This document shows positions 1 to 8,611 of a stretch of 64,000 nucleotides of DNA, one piece after another. Under the pieces are notes generated by a model. That model was not told the DNA's origin, did no database searches, and saw nothing but the letters and a program-made list of their open reading frames with translations. The DNA comes from Pleomorphomonas sp. Its GTDB lineage: Bacteria; Pseudomonadota; Alphaproteobacteria; Rhizobiales; Pleomorphomonadaceae. How positions within the stretch are numbered: the stretch's first letter is position 1; each line of letters starts with the position of its first letter. The position numbers and the translations under genes were made by a program. Where the stretch lies: the NCBI GenBank assembly GCA_029976075.1, contig JARKNW010000057.1, positions 124,001 to 188,000 of the forward strand, read 5' to 3'.

Positions 1-100
1 CGCTGCCCGGACCGACAAACCGGTCGAGGTTTCAGACAGCTTCGCTTCCTTGACCGTTTCTGTCGATGAAAAGAACGACGGGGAGGCGGACGCCGCCTGA
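1..100 (+). CDS. C-terminal end of an unidentified protein (partial)
   Basis: An open frame enters from the left edge and stops with TGA at 98-100. The 32 visible residues are rich in Asp, Glu, Ala and Ser and end in an acidic tail (EKNDGEADAA). No domain can be recognised from this remnant. Codon use looks coding and there is no earlier stop in this frame. It could belong to any protein with a hydrophilic C-terminus. Confidence 0.5.
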   Translation, partial: AARTDKPVEVSDSFASLTVSVDEKNDGEADAA

Positions 101-126
101 ACCCGCCATGGCGATCCTTTCACCAG

Positions 127-411
127 TCAGAAGGACGACGACGCTGCGTCGTTGCTGATTTCTTCGAAGAGATCAGCGTTGCGGCAGAACTTTGGTGGAT
201 GCACGGCGCCGCGGATAGCCGTGATGTCGAGCCATACCTTGCAGGCTTCAAGCTCTGTACATTCATGACACCGGTCGGCTGCCAACTTGCGTTCAATGCC
301 TTGCAGGAACTGGTCGGAATCGAGCGTCGTCGCCATGCGGCGCATGAGCTCCGGTTCCCGATCGCAGCCGCAACCGTCGCTGCCTGCCTTGGAGGACGAT
401 TTGTCGATCAT
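127..411 (-). CDS. DUF6455-family small cysteine-rich protein
   Basis: Encodes 94 residues resembling the DUF6455 family: an N-terminal Met-Arg-Arg-Met segment, a central Cys-rich stretch (CHECTELEAC, then a Trp-Leu pair) and a C-terminal PPKFCRNADLF segment. Six cysteines occur, two in a CGC near residue 15 and four in the conserved part, so a metal or Fe-S site is possible but unproven. It is soluble and monocistronic as far as can be seen, facing the partial gene at the left edge. An FNR/FixK-type box lies 63-76 bases upstream of the start codon, which suggests induction by low oxygen. The function of the family is unknown to me. Confidence 0.75.
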   Translation of the reverse strand: MIDKSSSKAGSDGCGCDREPELMRRMATTLDSDQFLQGIERKLAADRCHECTELEACKVWLDITAIRGAVHPPKFCRNADLFEEISNDAASSSF

Positions 412-713
412 TCACACCTCCATAATCACGATATCCAATGAAGCGATGATTAGCCTTTAGGCTAGGGCTGGCGATGATTTGGATCAAAACTTCGTGGATG
501 TAATTGCCATCGACTAGCCAAAGTAAGTTGAAATCCGCCGAACCTCTTTCCTGCAAGACAAATAGCGGCCCGCCCAGTCGTATTGACAATCAATATCACG
601 CTCACCTCCGCAAAAATACTATACGGAGATTGAACAAGAATTGTGCAAAAGTCAGGATGCGGCTGTCCGCCCCGCCAGATATCATAAATCGAACCGGCGG
701 GGTCGGTGCGGGC
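412..713. other. Intergenic region between DUF6455 gene and glpK 3' end
   Basis: About 300 bases without a convincing gene. It holds the FNR-type box at 474-487 and, next to the end of glpK, an interrupted GC-rich inverted repeat (7-bp arms at 670-676 and 696-702) without a T-run. The open frames crossing it have no ribosome site or recognisable protein. Confidence 0.5.
474..487 (-). promoter_or_regulatory. Candidate FNR/FixK-type box
   Basis: The 14-mer ATGATTTGGATCAA matches the FNR/FixK consensus TTGAT-N4-ATCAA at 9 of 10 defined positions. It sits 63 bases before the DUF6455 start, a spacing suited to activation. No other FNR-family match of this quality was seen in intergenic DNA of the window. 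Confidence 0.45.
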
Positions 714-2201
714 TCAAGTCGTCAGGGTTCTCTTGACCGCATCGGTCCATCCAGCAATTTTTTGCCTTCGGGTTTTCTCGTCCATTTGAGGCGTGAATCG
801 GCGATTGCGCTTCCAACTGGCAGAAAAGCCCTGCATGTCCGGCCAAACACCGGCCTTGTGAGCTGCCAGCCAAGCGGCACCGAGCGCAGTGGTTTCCAGC
901 ACGAGGGGCCTGTCGACGGGAGCGTTCAGCAGATCGGCAAGGCGCTGCATGGTCCAGTCGCTTGCGACCATCCCACCATCGACCCGAAGTACGGTCTCCG
1001 ATGATCGAGTCCAATCGCGTCGCATCGCCTCGAGCAGATCGTGGGTCTGATAGCAGACGGCCTCGAGAGCGGCGCGAGCTATTTCCGCCGGGCCCGTGTT
1101 GCGGGTCATTCCATATAGAGCGCCACGTGCGTCCGCATCCCACCATGGTGCGCCGAGTCCGGTGAAGGCGGGGACCAGATAAACATTCTGGTTGGGATCA
1201 GCGTGATCGGCCAATGCACCTGCCTGATCCGACCGCTCAAAGAAGCGAAGGCCGTCGCGCAGCCACTGAACCGTGGCACCGGCCATGAAGATCGAGCCCT
1301 CGAGAGCATAGGTCATCTTGCCATTCAGGCGATAGGCAATCGTTGACAAGAGGCGGTTGGACGAGCGCACGATCTCGGAGCCCGTGTTCAGCAACGCAAA
1401 GCAGCCGGTTCCATAGGTCGATTTCAGCATGCCCGGAGAGAAACACGACTGGCCGACGGTTGCAGCATGTTGATCGCCGGCGATGCCCCGAATGGGAATG
1501 GCAACGCCGAAGAGATCCGGGTCGGTTTCGCCGAAATCGGCAGCGCTGTCGCGCACATCGGGCAAAATGGCGCGCGGCACGCCGAAAAGGCGCAAGAGTT
1601 CATCGTCCCAGTCTCCGGTGACGATGTTGAAAAGGAGGGTCCGCGAAGCATTGGTGGCATCGGTTGCATGAACCCGGCCGCTCGTGAGACGCCAGAGCAG
1701 AAAGGTATCAACAGTACCGAAGGCAAGCCGCCCCGCTTCAGCAGCCGCACGCGCACCCTCGACATTATCCAGAAGCCACGCGATCTTGGTGCCCGAAAAA
1801 TAGGGGTCGAGCAGCAGACCGGTCTTCTCGCGTACGACTGGCTCGACGCCTTCAGCCTTGAGTGCGCCGCAGCGGTCGGATGTGCGACGATCTTGCCAGA
1901 CAATGGCGCGATGGATCGGCCTTCCGGTTTCACGATCCCAGATCAGCGTCGTTTCACGCTGGTTGGTGATGCCAATGGCCGCAAGGTCCTGCGGCGATAC
2001 CGCCGCGCGGGCGAGAGCATATTGCATGGTCTCAAGGGTGGTGTGCCAGATATCCTCGGGCTCGTGTTCGACCCAGCCGGAATCCGGAAAATGCTGGGGA
2101 AATTCCTGTTTGCCCACACCTTTGACGCGATACTCCTCGTCGAAGACGATGGCTCGCGTCGACGTGGTGCCCTGATCGATCGCGAGTACGAATGCGGCCA
2201 T
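714..2201 (-). CDS. glpK: Glycerol kinase
   Basis: Encodes 495 residues, the usual GlpK length. It phosphorylates glycerol with ATP to sn-glycerol 3-phosphate in the cytoplasm, the substrate of the adjacent glpD product. FGGY-kinase landmarks are visible: the ATP loop DQGTTS at residues 9-14, the GIAGDQ segment holding the catalytic-base Asp at about 243, the STYGTGCF segment near 261-268 and the DGGMVASDW adenosine-site segment near 400. The frame is open further upstream, but the ATG at 2201 is preceded by GGGAGGAG, and family N-termini begin here. It lies 41 bases downstream of glpD on the same strand, so the two are likely one transcript. No glycerol facilitator is adjacent. Confidence 0.97.
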   Translation of the reverse strand: MAAFVLAIDQGTTSTRAIVFDEEYRVKGVGKQEFPQHFPDSGWVEHEPEDIWHTTLETMQYALARAAVSPQDLAAIGITNQRETTLIWDRETGRPIHRAIVWQDRRTSDRCGALKAEGVEPVVREKTGLLLDPYFSGTKIAWLLDNVEGARAAAEAGRLAFGTVDTFLLWRLTSGRVHATDATNASRTLLFNIVTGDWDDELLRLFGVPRAILPDVRDSAADFGETDPDLFGVAIPIRGIAGDQHAATVGQSCFSPGMLKSTYGTGCFALLNTGSEIVRSSNRLLSTIAYRLNGKMTYALEGSIFMAGATVQWLRDGLRFFERSDQAGALADHADPNQNVYLVPAFTGLGAPWWDADARGALYGMTRNTGPAEIARAALEAVCYQTHDLLEAMRRDWTRSSETVLRVDGGMVASDWTMQRLADLLNAPVDRPLVLETTALGAAWLAAHKAGVWPDMQGFSASWKRNRRFTPQMDEKTRRQKIAGWTDAVKRTLTT

Positions 2202-2242
2202 GGTCGGTCTCCTCCCGTCCCTTGGTTTTGCGTGAGTCTTAG

Positions 2243-3778
2243 TTACCTGATGCGGCGGTGCAAGCGCCGATCCTCTTGTCTTTCCGAGCGAAGGCTGGCG
2301 ATAAAGGCGTCTATTTCCGGGGCCGCCTCCTTGGGGACCCGCAGGCCGAGTTTGGTGCGTCGCCAGAGGATGTCGTCTGCACTTCTCGCCCATTCCTCGC
2401 GTACGAGGTGGACAATCTCAGCCTCCGTCAGACCGCCTCCGAAGTCACGTCCAAGGTCAGCAGTGATAGCTGCGCCGGCAAGGATCGCTTCCGTTCGGGT
2501 ACCATAGGTATGGACAAATCGCTCGATAAGAGACGGCTCCATATCAGGATGTACGGCAATGAGACGCGCCTGGTAGCTGCCAGGTCCGCCTGTTGGGATG
2601 TCGCCGCCAGGCAATCTTGCTCCCTTTGTCCATGGTGCACCGCGTCTGCCAATTGCATCCGCGAGGAGCTCCAGCGCGCTTTCGGCAAGGCGACGATAGG
2701 TGGTGATCTTGCCACCAAATACGTTGAGCAGCTTTGGTTCTCCCAAACCACCCGCAAGCTTCAGCACGTAATCGCGCGTCGCCTCCTGAGCCTTCGACGC
2801 GCCATCATTGTAGAGCGGTCGTATGCCGGCGTAGGTCCAGACGACGTCGGCGGCTGTAACGGGCTTTTCGAAATACTCCGAGGCGGCCGTCAAGAGATAG
2901 GCGATTTCCTCCTCGCTGGCCCGCACAGCGGCGGGATCTCCCGCATAGTCGCGATCGGTGGTACCGATCAGCGTAAAGTCGTGTTCGTAGGGAATAGCAA
3001 AGATGATGCGGCCATCCGCGTTCTGAAAGATATAGGCGCGGTCATGATCGTAGAGCCTCGGAACGACGATGTGCGAGCCTTGCACGAGGCGGACATGCCT
3101 GGCCTGTTGCACGCCGGTAACGGAATGCAGCACCTCATCGATCCACGGGCCGGCCGCATTGACGACAACTCGCGCGGTGACATCCCGAGCAACGCCTGTC
3201 TCCGTATCGGTAAGCGTCACCAGCCAATGGTCAGTTAAGCGAGCTGCTTTCGTCACGCGGGTACGGGTGAGGATGGTGGCGCCCCGAGCGGCAGCATCCA
3301 TGGCGTTGAGCGCCACGAGGCGGGCGTCCTGGACCCAGCAGTCGGAATACTCGAAAGCTTTATCAAATCCAGCCTTCAGCGGCTTGCCTGTGGGGTCGGT
3401 CCGAAGGTCGAGCGTCCGCGTTGCCGGCAAACGCTTTCGACCGCCAAGGTGGTCGTAAAGAAACAGCCCCAGCCGTAACAGCCACGCAGGCCGAAGACCG
3501 GCATGATGTGGCAACACGAAACGGAGCGGCCAGATAATGTGCGGAGCCATGGACCATAGAACTTCGCGCTCCGTCAGCGCTTCCCGGACGAGACGAAACT
3601 CATAATGCTCAAGGTAACGGAGCCCTCCGTGGATGAGCTTGGTCGAGGCGGATGACGTACCGGACGCAAGGTCGTCCATTTCGGCCAGCAGTACCGAATA
3701 ACCGCGCCCGGCAGCATCGCGAGCAATGCCGCAGCCGTTGATTCCGCCGCCGATGACCAGAATATCCACGTCCGCCAT
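2243..3778 (-). CDS. glpD: Glycerol-3-phosphate dehydrogenase (FAD, aerobic type)
   Basis: 511 residues, standard length for GlpD. It oxidises glycerol 3-phosphate to dihydroxyacetone phosphate at the inner membrane face and passes electrons to quinone. The N-terminus has the FAD dinucleotide fold GGGINGCG (residues 10-17), followed by the family signature [21 protein letters not shown] conserved C-terminal helical domain ends the protein. The ATG is preceded by GGAG. It heads the glpD-glpK pair. The upstream 226-base gap contains A-rich segments such as AACAAAACGAAAGCAAATG near 3840 that could be a GlpR-type operator, though no glpR gene is adjacent. Confidence 0.96.
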   Translation of the reverse strand: MADVDILVIGGGINGCGIARDAAGRGYSVLLAEMDDLASGTSSASTKLIHGGLRYLEHYEFRLVREALTEREVLWSMAPHIIWPLRFVLPHHAGLRPAWLLRLGLFLYDHLGGRKRLPATRTLDLRTDPTGKPLKAGFDKAFEYSDCWVQDARLVALNAMDAAARGATILTRTRVTKAARLTDHWLVTLTDTETGVARDVTARVVVNAAGPWIDEVLHSVTGVQQARHVRLVQGSHIVVPRLYDHDRAYIFQNADGRIIFAIPYEHDFTLIGTTDRDYAGDPAAVRASEEEIAYLLTAASEYFEKPVTAADVVWTYAGIRPLYNDGASKAQEATRDYVLKLAGGLGEPKLLNVFGGKITTYRRLAESALELLADAIGRRGAPWTKGARLPGGDIPTGGPGSYQARLIAVHPDMEPSLIERFVHTYGTRTEAILAGAAITADLGRDFGGGLTEAEIVHLVREEWARSADDILWRRTKLGLRVPKEAAPEIDAFIASLRSERQEDRRLHRRIR

Positions 3779-4004
3779 CGCAACACTCCGGTTTGCCGCC
3801 GCTCGCTTCAGGGGCTCTTTCAGGTGAACGCGATGCTAGCAACAAAACGAAAGCAAATGAACTAAATTCGAAATTCCGGCAGAACCGGTCTGACCGCGCT
3901 ATGTGGATACATGGCTTTCCAAAGCAACAAATATGGCCCGCCCTTCCCATCAGCCGGAAAGGGCCACCGAATACCGTTGCGATCCAAATGAAAGCCGATC
4001 TGCC

Positions 4005-4508
4005 TTACGCTCGAATCGGCACCGTCGTGGTCCGCTTGATCGCCTTCAGCGCCACAAAGGAGCGAAGCGAGGCGAAACCGCCGACCGCGGTAATTAACCG
4101 CTCGATGAGACTGGCAAGCTCCCCGAGATCCTTCACCATGATTTTCAGAAGGTAATCGGCATCTCCCGTCTGCGACCAGCACTCCACGACCTCGTCGGCG
4201 GCGTCGATGAAGGCCCGGAAGGCCTTGCCGGTCTCGTCATCGTGGTTGCGGAGGCCAACCAAGGTGTGAGCGATAATGTTGATGCCGAGGCGCTCGGGAT
4301 CGAGGATGGCGACGATGTCGCGAACGTAGCCGTCGGTTCGCAGCCGCTGGAGACGCCGGGCACACTGTGTGGGCGAGAGGTGGACGATTTCAGACAGCTC
4401 CGCCTGGGTCATGTCCCCCTTTGCCTGAATGGCGGCGAGAAGACGTAGGTCGAAGACATCCAGCTCTTCCAAGGCGCGAAACTCCGAAAACGCCCACGCA
4501 AAAAACAT
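4005..4508 (-). CDS. Lrp/AsnC-family transcriptional regulator
   Basis: A 167-residue reading (start ATG at 4508). An N-terminal winged helix-turn-helix (DVFDLRLLAAIQ ... LSPTQCARRLQRLRTDGYV) is followed by an RAM/AsnC ligand domain containing the typical WSQTGDADYLLKIMV strand. Lrp-family proteins bind DNA as octamers and sense amino acids. It is divergent from the aminotransferase at 4635 with a 126-base spacer, the usual layout for a local regulator of amino-acid metabolism. The start is uncertain: GTG at 4523, and TTG at 4472 preceded by GGAG (giving about 155 residues, closest to family length) are alternatives. Confidence 0.9.
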   Translation of the reverse strand: MFFAWAFSEFRALEELDVFDLRLLAAIQAKGDMTQAELSEIVHLSPTQCARRLQRLRTDGYVRDIVAILDPERLGINIIAHTLVGLRNHDDETGKAFRAFIDAADEVVECWSQTGDADYLLKIMVKDLGELASLIERLITAVGGFASLRSFVALKAIKRTTTVPIRA

Positions 4509-4634
4509 GCGCAAGCAGGCCACATCATGCTGAAAATCCTCGCTGCGAGCAATTGCCTTTCAGGAAATCGCAGAGAAATTTCCAGTGAACGCCTTTAAGG
4601 TGGACATATTCACTGTCGTTCGGAAGCGCTTCAA

Positions 4635-5807
4635 ATGTTTGACAACCTGCCTCAACAGCCTGCCGATGCCCTGCTCGCCCTCATCGGGCTCTACCGCGCC
4701 GATCCTCGTCCCCAAAAGCTTGACCTCGGCGTGGGGGTCTATCGCGACGATAGCGGAGTCACTCCGATCATGGCTGCTGTGAAAGCGGCCGAGAAGATGC
4801 TTTTGGAAACCAGGACCACCAAGGCTTATCTTGGACCGGAAGGCGACCCCATCTATACGGATCTCCTGAAGCCGATCATCTTCGGGAAGGATCCGGGCGC
4901 TCGTATCGCTGGCATCCAGACGCCCGGAGGCACAGGCGCGGTGCGGCTTGCGGCCGACCTTGTGGCGCTGGCCCGTCCCGACGCAAAGATCCTCTATGGG
5001 GCGCCGACCTGGCCCAACCATTTGCAGATTCTGACGGCCACCCGTCTCAAGGCAGTGGCCCATCCTTATTTCGACGTGAAGACCCAGTCGGTGAACGTCG
5101 CCTCACTGGTCGCTGCGATTGAAGGCGCCTCGGCTGGCGACGTCGTCCTGGTGCACGGTTGCTGCCATAATCCGACCGGCGGTGAACTGGGGCCGGCCGA
5201 TTGGCAGACCGTCTTGAAGGCGTTGCAGGAAACCGGAGTCGTGCCATTGATCGACTTCGCCTACCACGGCCTAGGCAAGGGACTGGAGGGCGATGCTTAT
5301 GGCGTGCGGCTCCTCACCGAAAACCTAGATGAGGTTATGGTCGCCTATTCCTGCGACAAGAACTTCGGGCTCTATCGCGATCGCGTCGGAGCGCTCTACG
5401 TCAAGACGAAGGACGAAAAAGCCGCTTCGGTCGTAATGTCCAATCTCGCCGCCTTCAGTCGGGTATCTTGGTCGATGCCGCCTGATCACGGGGCAGCCAT
5501 CGTCCGTACGATCCTCGAGGATGCTTCGCTGACCCGCGTCTGGCGCGAGGAAATCGATCGCATGGGCGCTCGTGTCCGCGGCGTGCGCAAGGCGCTTGCG
5601 GCAGCCGGCTCAGGCCTCAAGGCGCACGAGACCCAGACTGGCATGTTCTCGACCCTAGCACTCAGCCCTGAACAGGTTCTGGCGTTGCGCAAGGATCACG
5701 CCGTCTACATGGCAGGATCGGGCCGCATCAATGTCGCCGGCCTTCACGTTCGAGACATTCCGGCCTTCGTCACGGCGCTCAAGGCGGTCGGGTATCCGGT
5801 CGACTGA
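4635..5807 (+). CDS. tyrB: Aromatic amino acid aminotransferase (class I)
   Basis: 390 residues, matching the AspC/TyrB subgroup of fold-type I PLP aminotransferases. It transfers the amino group of an aromatic amino acid or aspartate to 2-oxoglutarate. The N-terminal KLDLGVGVYRDDSG motif, the HNPTG loop (178-182), the PLP-pyridine Asp 207 and the Schiff-base Lys 242 in SCDKNFGLYRDRVG are all present. The substrate cannot be fixed between Tyr/Phe and Asp by sequence reading; tyrB is the closest label. It is followed after 27 bases by a ThDP enzyme and is divergent from an Lrp regulator, which probably controls it. Confidence 0.9.
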   Translation: MFDNLPQQPADALLALIGLYRADPRPQKLDLGVGVYRDDSGVTPIMAAVKAAEKMLLETRTTKAYLGPEGDPIYTDLLKPIIFGKDPGARIAGIQTPGGTGAVRLAADLVALARPDAKILYGAPTWPNHLQILTATRLKAVAHPYFDVKTQSVNVASLVAAIEGASAGDVVLVHGCCHNPTGGELGPADWQTVLKALQETGVVPLIDFAYHGLGKGLEGDAYGVRLLTENLDEVMVAYSCDKNFGLYRDRVGALYVKTKDEKAASVVMSNLAAFSRVSWSMPPDHGAAIVRTILEDASLTRVWREEIDRMGARVRGVRKALAAAGSGLKAHETQTGMFSTLALSPEQVLALRKDHAVYMAGSGRINVAGLHVRDIPAFVTALKAVGYPVD

Positions 5808-5834
5808 CGTAAAGGAATCCTTTGGGAGGACATC

Positions 5835-7505
5835 ATGTCGCAAGTTCGTGACGCCGTTTCCGGCGGTCGCGCGATCGTTGACGCGCTTATCGCCAACGGC
5901 GTGGACACCCTTTTCGGTCTGCCGGGTGCGCAAACCTATCCACTGTTCGACGCACTGGCGTTGTCAGCGGACCATATCCGTACCTACAGTGCCCGGCACG
6001 AGCAGGCATCGGGCTACATGGCTTTCGGCTATGCCCGTTCCACCGGTCGTCCCGGGGTCTTTTCGGTGGTACCCGGACCAGGTGTGCTCAACGCCGGGGC
6101 TGCGCTGATTACCGCCCTCGGCTGCTGTTCGCCCGTGCTGCTCATCACCGGCAATGTCCCCTCGACCTTCGAGGGCAGGGGGCGGGGACATCTGCACGAG
6201 ATACCTGATCAGCTAGGACTTCTCCGCCGGATGACCAAGTGGTCGGCCCGCATCGAGCGAGTGGAAGATGCCCCAGCTCTCGTCAACGAGGCGTTTCGGC
6301 AGATGCTGACCGGGCGCCCCGGCCCCGTCGCGCTTGAGATGGCGTGGGACAGCATGGCAGACACGGCGGTGGTCGAGCCTCTTGGAAAGGCAGTCATTCC
6401 CTCTCCGTCGGCTCCGGATCTGGCTTCGGTCGAGGCCGCCGCGCAGATGCTCGTGTCTGCTCGCCGACCGATGATCATGACAGGCAGTGGGGCACAACAT
6501 GCGGCGGAAGAGGTGAGGGCGCTCGCTGATCTCCTCAACGCGCCCGTCACGGCCCTGCGCGGCGGCCGCGGCATCATGGCCGAAAGCGAGCCGCTCGGCG
6601 TATCGTCGGCCGTTGCCCATCGTCTTTACCCAAACACCGACGTCGTACTCGGAGTTGGAACGCGGCTCGAACTGCCGACCATGCGCTGGGCCGGCATGAT
6701 GACCTATCATGAGCGGTTGCCGGGCGATCGAAAGCTCGTTCGCATCGATATCGACCCTCAGGAAATGCTACGCCTCAGGGCTGACGTCCCCCTGATTGCC
6801 GATGCAAAGGTTGGCGCCCGCGCGTTGATCGATGCCATTGCCAAGCTCCAGGCAAACGCGACAAGGCGGGATGACTCGGCCATTCTGGAAGAGATTGCCG
6901 CCACCAAGTCGGCAGTCGACCAGGAGATTGCCCGTGTACAACCCGAGATCGACTATCTCAGGGCGATCCGCGCTGCGTTGCCTGACGACGGCTTCTTCCT
7001 GACTGAACTGTGTCAGGTCGGCTTCACCTCCTATTTTGGCTGGGAGGCGCGCCTGCCACGCACTTACGTCAGCGAAGGATATCAAGGTACGCTCGGGTAC
7101 GGCTTCCCAACGGCCCTCGGCGTCAAGGTTGCCCATCCTGACCGAAAGGTGCTGGCGGTCTGTGGCGACGGCGGATTCATGTTCGGCGTGCAGGAGCTCG
7201 CCACGGCTGCGCAGGAGGGGATAGCGGTCGTCGTCGTGGTGTTCGACAATGGCGCCTACGGCAACGTGCGCCGCGACCAACGCACCCGCTTCGAAGGGCG
7301 CTTCATTGCCTCCGAGCTTCATAACCCCGACTTCATGAAACTCGCGGCAGCTTTCGGTATCAAGGCATATTCGGCTTCAACGCCGGCCGATCTCGCTGCG
7401 ATGTTACCGGCGGCGCTTGCCAGTGAAGAAATGACCATAATCCACGTGGCCGTGCCACCCGACAGCGAAGCTTCGCCCTGGCCGTTTATCCATCCGGCGA
7501 TGTGA
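5835..7505 (+). CDS. Thiamine diphosphate-dependent enzyme, acetolactate synthase-like
   Basis: 556 residues with the three-domain ThDP decarboxylase/synthase layout. The activating Glu lies in YSARHEQASG (Glu 56), and the C-terminal ThDP/Mg motif begins GDGGFMFGV near 442 with its Asn about 27 residues later in VFDNGAYGN. The ribosome site is GGGAGGAC. It is not paired with an IlvN regulatory subunit, so biosynthetic acetolactate synthase is unlikely. Co-transcription with an aromatic aminotransferase suggests action on a 2-oxo acid formed by transamination, such as a phenylpyruvate-type decarboxylase, but this is inference. Sulfoacetaldehyde acetyltransferase-type and benzoylformate decarboxylase-type activities are alternatives. 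Confidence 0.85.
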   Translation: MSQVRDAVSGGRAIVDALIANGVDTLFGLPGAQTYPLFDALALSADHIRTYSARHEQASGYMAFGYARSTGRPGVFSVVPGPGVLNAGAALITALGCCSPVLLITGNVPSTFEGRGRGHLHEIPDQLGLLRRMTKWSARIERVEDAPALVNEAFRQMLTGRPGPVALEMAWDSMADTAVVEPLGKAVIPSPSAPDLASVEAAAQMLVSARRPMIMTGSGAQHAAEEVRALADLLNAPVTALRGGRGIMAESEPLGVSSAVAHRLYPNTDVVLGVGTRLELPTMRWAGMMTYHERLPGDRKLVRIDIDPQEMLRLRADVPLIADAKVGARALIDAIAKLQANATRRDDSAILEEIAATKSAVDQEIARVQPEIDYLRAIRAALPDDGFFLTELCQVGFTSYFGWEARLPRTYVSEGYQGTLGYGFPTALGVKVAHPDRKVLAVCGDGGFMFGVQELATAAQEGIAVVVVVFDNGAYGNVRRDQRTRFEGRFIASELHNPDFMKLAAAFGIKAYSASTPADLAAMLPAALASEEMTIIHVAVPPDSEASPWPFIHPAM

Positions 7506-7556
7506 ATGCCCTGTTTCTCCGGCTGTTGGCGAGCTGTTAAGACTTCATCTGATTTA

Positions 7557-7588
7557 GTAGCAGGCATCTCGTGGCGAGTGCCTGCTAC
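7557..7588 (+). terminator. Strong hairpin after the ThDP enzyme gene
   Basis: A perfect 10-bp inverted repeat (GTAGCAGGCA / TGCCTGCTAC) with an inner CTCG/CGAG extension lies 52 bases after the stop codon. No clear T-run follows, so it may be a Rho-independent terminator of poor quality, an mRNA stabiliser or a dispersed repeat. Confidence 0.4.
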
Positions 7589-7619
7589 ACTTATAAAAGT
7601 AGAAGGCTAAATCCTGCAC

Positions 7620-7639
7620 ATCGTTAAAACTTTAACGAT
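7620..7639. promoter_or_regulatory. 20-bp palindrome, candidate operator
   Basis: ATCGTTAAA-AC-TTTAACGAT is a perfect palindrome with 9-bp arms and a 2-base centre. It lies 85 bases upstream of the hypothetical gene at 7724, in AT-richer DNA typical of promoters. The binding protein is unknown. Confidence 0.4.
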
Positions 7640-7723
7640 GATGAAAACGCTACCTTCAGCTCCTCCAGTTACAATCCTTTTGATGACCCGGATCATCCTC
7701 TATCCGGCTCGAAAGGACAGACT

Positions 7724-8158
7724 ATGGATATCGGGAGCGTAAAACCGGTGCTGACCGGTGTGACCTCGCCGGTGCCGAAAACGCCGACCGAGCAAAACCA
7801 GTCGACGGCAACCGATCTCAAGGCCGAGAAGGCGGTGAAAGTCGCTGAAAAGACGGACGGCAATGCCGTCGATTCGACCACCGACAAGCCCTCGGGGCAG
7901 GGTACTGTGTCGGCATCATCGGGTGCGTTGACCAAGTCCAACACCGTCAAGGCCGCCCCGTTGGATCAGGTCTCCGCTGGATTCGACGTATTCGTTTCCG
8001 AGGAAAGCAAGGCAACGGCGCAGGCCTCCGACTCGCCGGCCAATGCCACTGTCGTCCAGGATACCCAGGAATTTGCCATGCGGATGCAGGCAATGATCGA
8101 AGCCTGGGAAGGAACAGGCGGCACGCCACGTAGCGCGGTGTTTGACCGAAAGCTCTAA
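7724..8158 (+). CDS. Hypothetical hydrophilic protein
   Basis: 144 residues, start ATG preceded by an AAAGGACAG region. The first 110 residues are low-complexity, rich in Ser, Thr, Lys, Ala and Asp and probably disordered; the last 35 (QEFAMRMQAMIEAWEG) form a likely amphipathic helix. No signal peptide or membrane segment. I do not recognise the family. It is flanked upstream by a perfect palindrome and downstream by a bidirectional terminator, so it looks like a separately regulated single gene. Confidence 0.65.
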   Translation: MDIGSVKPVLTGVTSPVPKTPTEQNQSTATDLKAEKAVKVAEKTDGNAVDSTTDKPSGQGTVSASSGALTKSNTVKAAPLDQVSAGFDVFVSEESKATAQASDSPANATVVQDTQEFAMRMQAMIEAWEGTGGTPRSAVFDRKL

Positions 8159-8180
8159 GTGCAATCATCATAAAATGAAA

Positions 8181-8214
8181 ATCGGCGCCCCTGAGAGGCG
8201 CCGATCGCTTTTAT
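8181..8214 (+). terminator. Bidirectional intrinsic terminator
   Basis: Stem ATCGGCGCC / GGCGCCGAT (9 bp) with a 7-base loop, followed by CGCTTTTA on the plus strand and by TTTCATTTTA on the minus strand. It separates the convergent genes ending at 8158 and 8234. Confidence 0.75.
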
Positions 8215-8233
8215 ATGTGTCCCATGCCTCGAC

Positions 8234-8491
8234 TTACGGCGTTGTAGCGGGCGGTGTTGCCGGCGCTGCCGGGGGCGTCGTGGGCTCAGAAGGAGCTGGA
8301 GCGGCGGGCGCAGCAGGCGCAGGTGCTGCTGGTGCCGGTGTTGCAGGCGCAGGTGTCGATGGAGCAGCAGGCGCTGTTGACGTTGCCGGCGGCGGCGGTG
8401 TCGTGCCCTTCTTGTTGCCCGAGAAATAGACGATAGCGCCGATCACAACGATAACCGCAATGATGACCCAAATGATCGAGGATCTCTTCAT
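8234..8491 (-). CDS. Small membrane-anchored Pro/Ala-rich protein
   Basis: 85 residues. One N-terminal transmembrane helix (about residues 5-23, after MKRSS) is followed by a short basic stretch and then some 55 residues composed almost only of Pro, Ala and Thr in imperfect PAAPA/PAPA repeats. The topology suggests a cytoplasmic N-terminus and an extended periplasmic spacer. The start is preceded by AGGAG. The function is unknown; such proteins are common in Rhizobiales and may span periplasm. Confidence 0.6.
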   Translation of the reverse strand: MKRSSIIWVIIAVIVVIGAIVYFSGNKKGTTPPPPATSTAPAAPSTPAPATPAPAAPAPAAPAAPAPSEPTTPPAAPATPPATTP

Positions 8492-8611
8492 AGGGTGTTC
8501 TCCTATCGCTCGTTAAACTCAAAAGCACCGAAGAACAAAGTCCACCAGCGCCGCATACGACAAACGAAGATTGCGGCTTTTGGTTCCTTTCATGGGTCTG
8601 GACGTCTGCCG

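Noticed and set aside
670-702. Interrupted GC inverted repeat just beyond the glpK stop as a terminator
   Set aside because: Only 7-bp arms with a 19-base loop and no T-run on the minus strand; not convincing.
3836-3866. A-rich direct-repeat-like segment (CAAAACGAAAG / GCAAATGAAC) before glpD as a GlpR operator
   Set aside because: Resembles DeoR/GlpR sites only loosely and no glpR is in the window; kept as a remark under glpD.
5835-7505. ilvB (biosynthetic acetolactate synthase)
   Set aside because: No ilvN partner and an aminotransferase operon context; general ThDP fold only.
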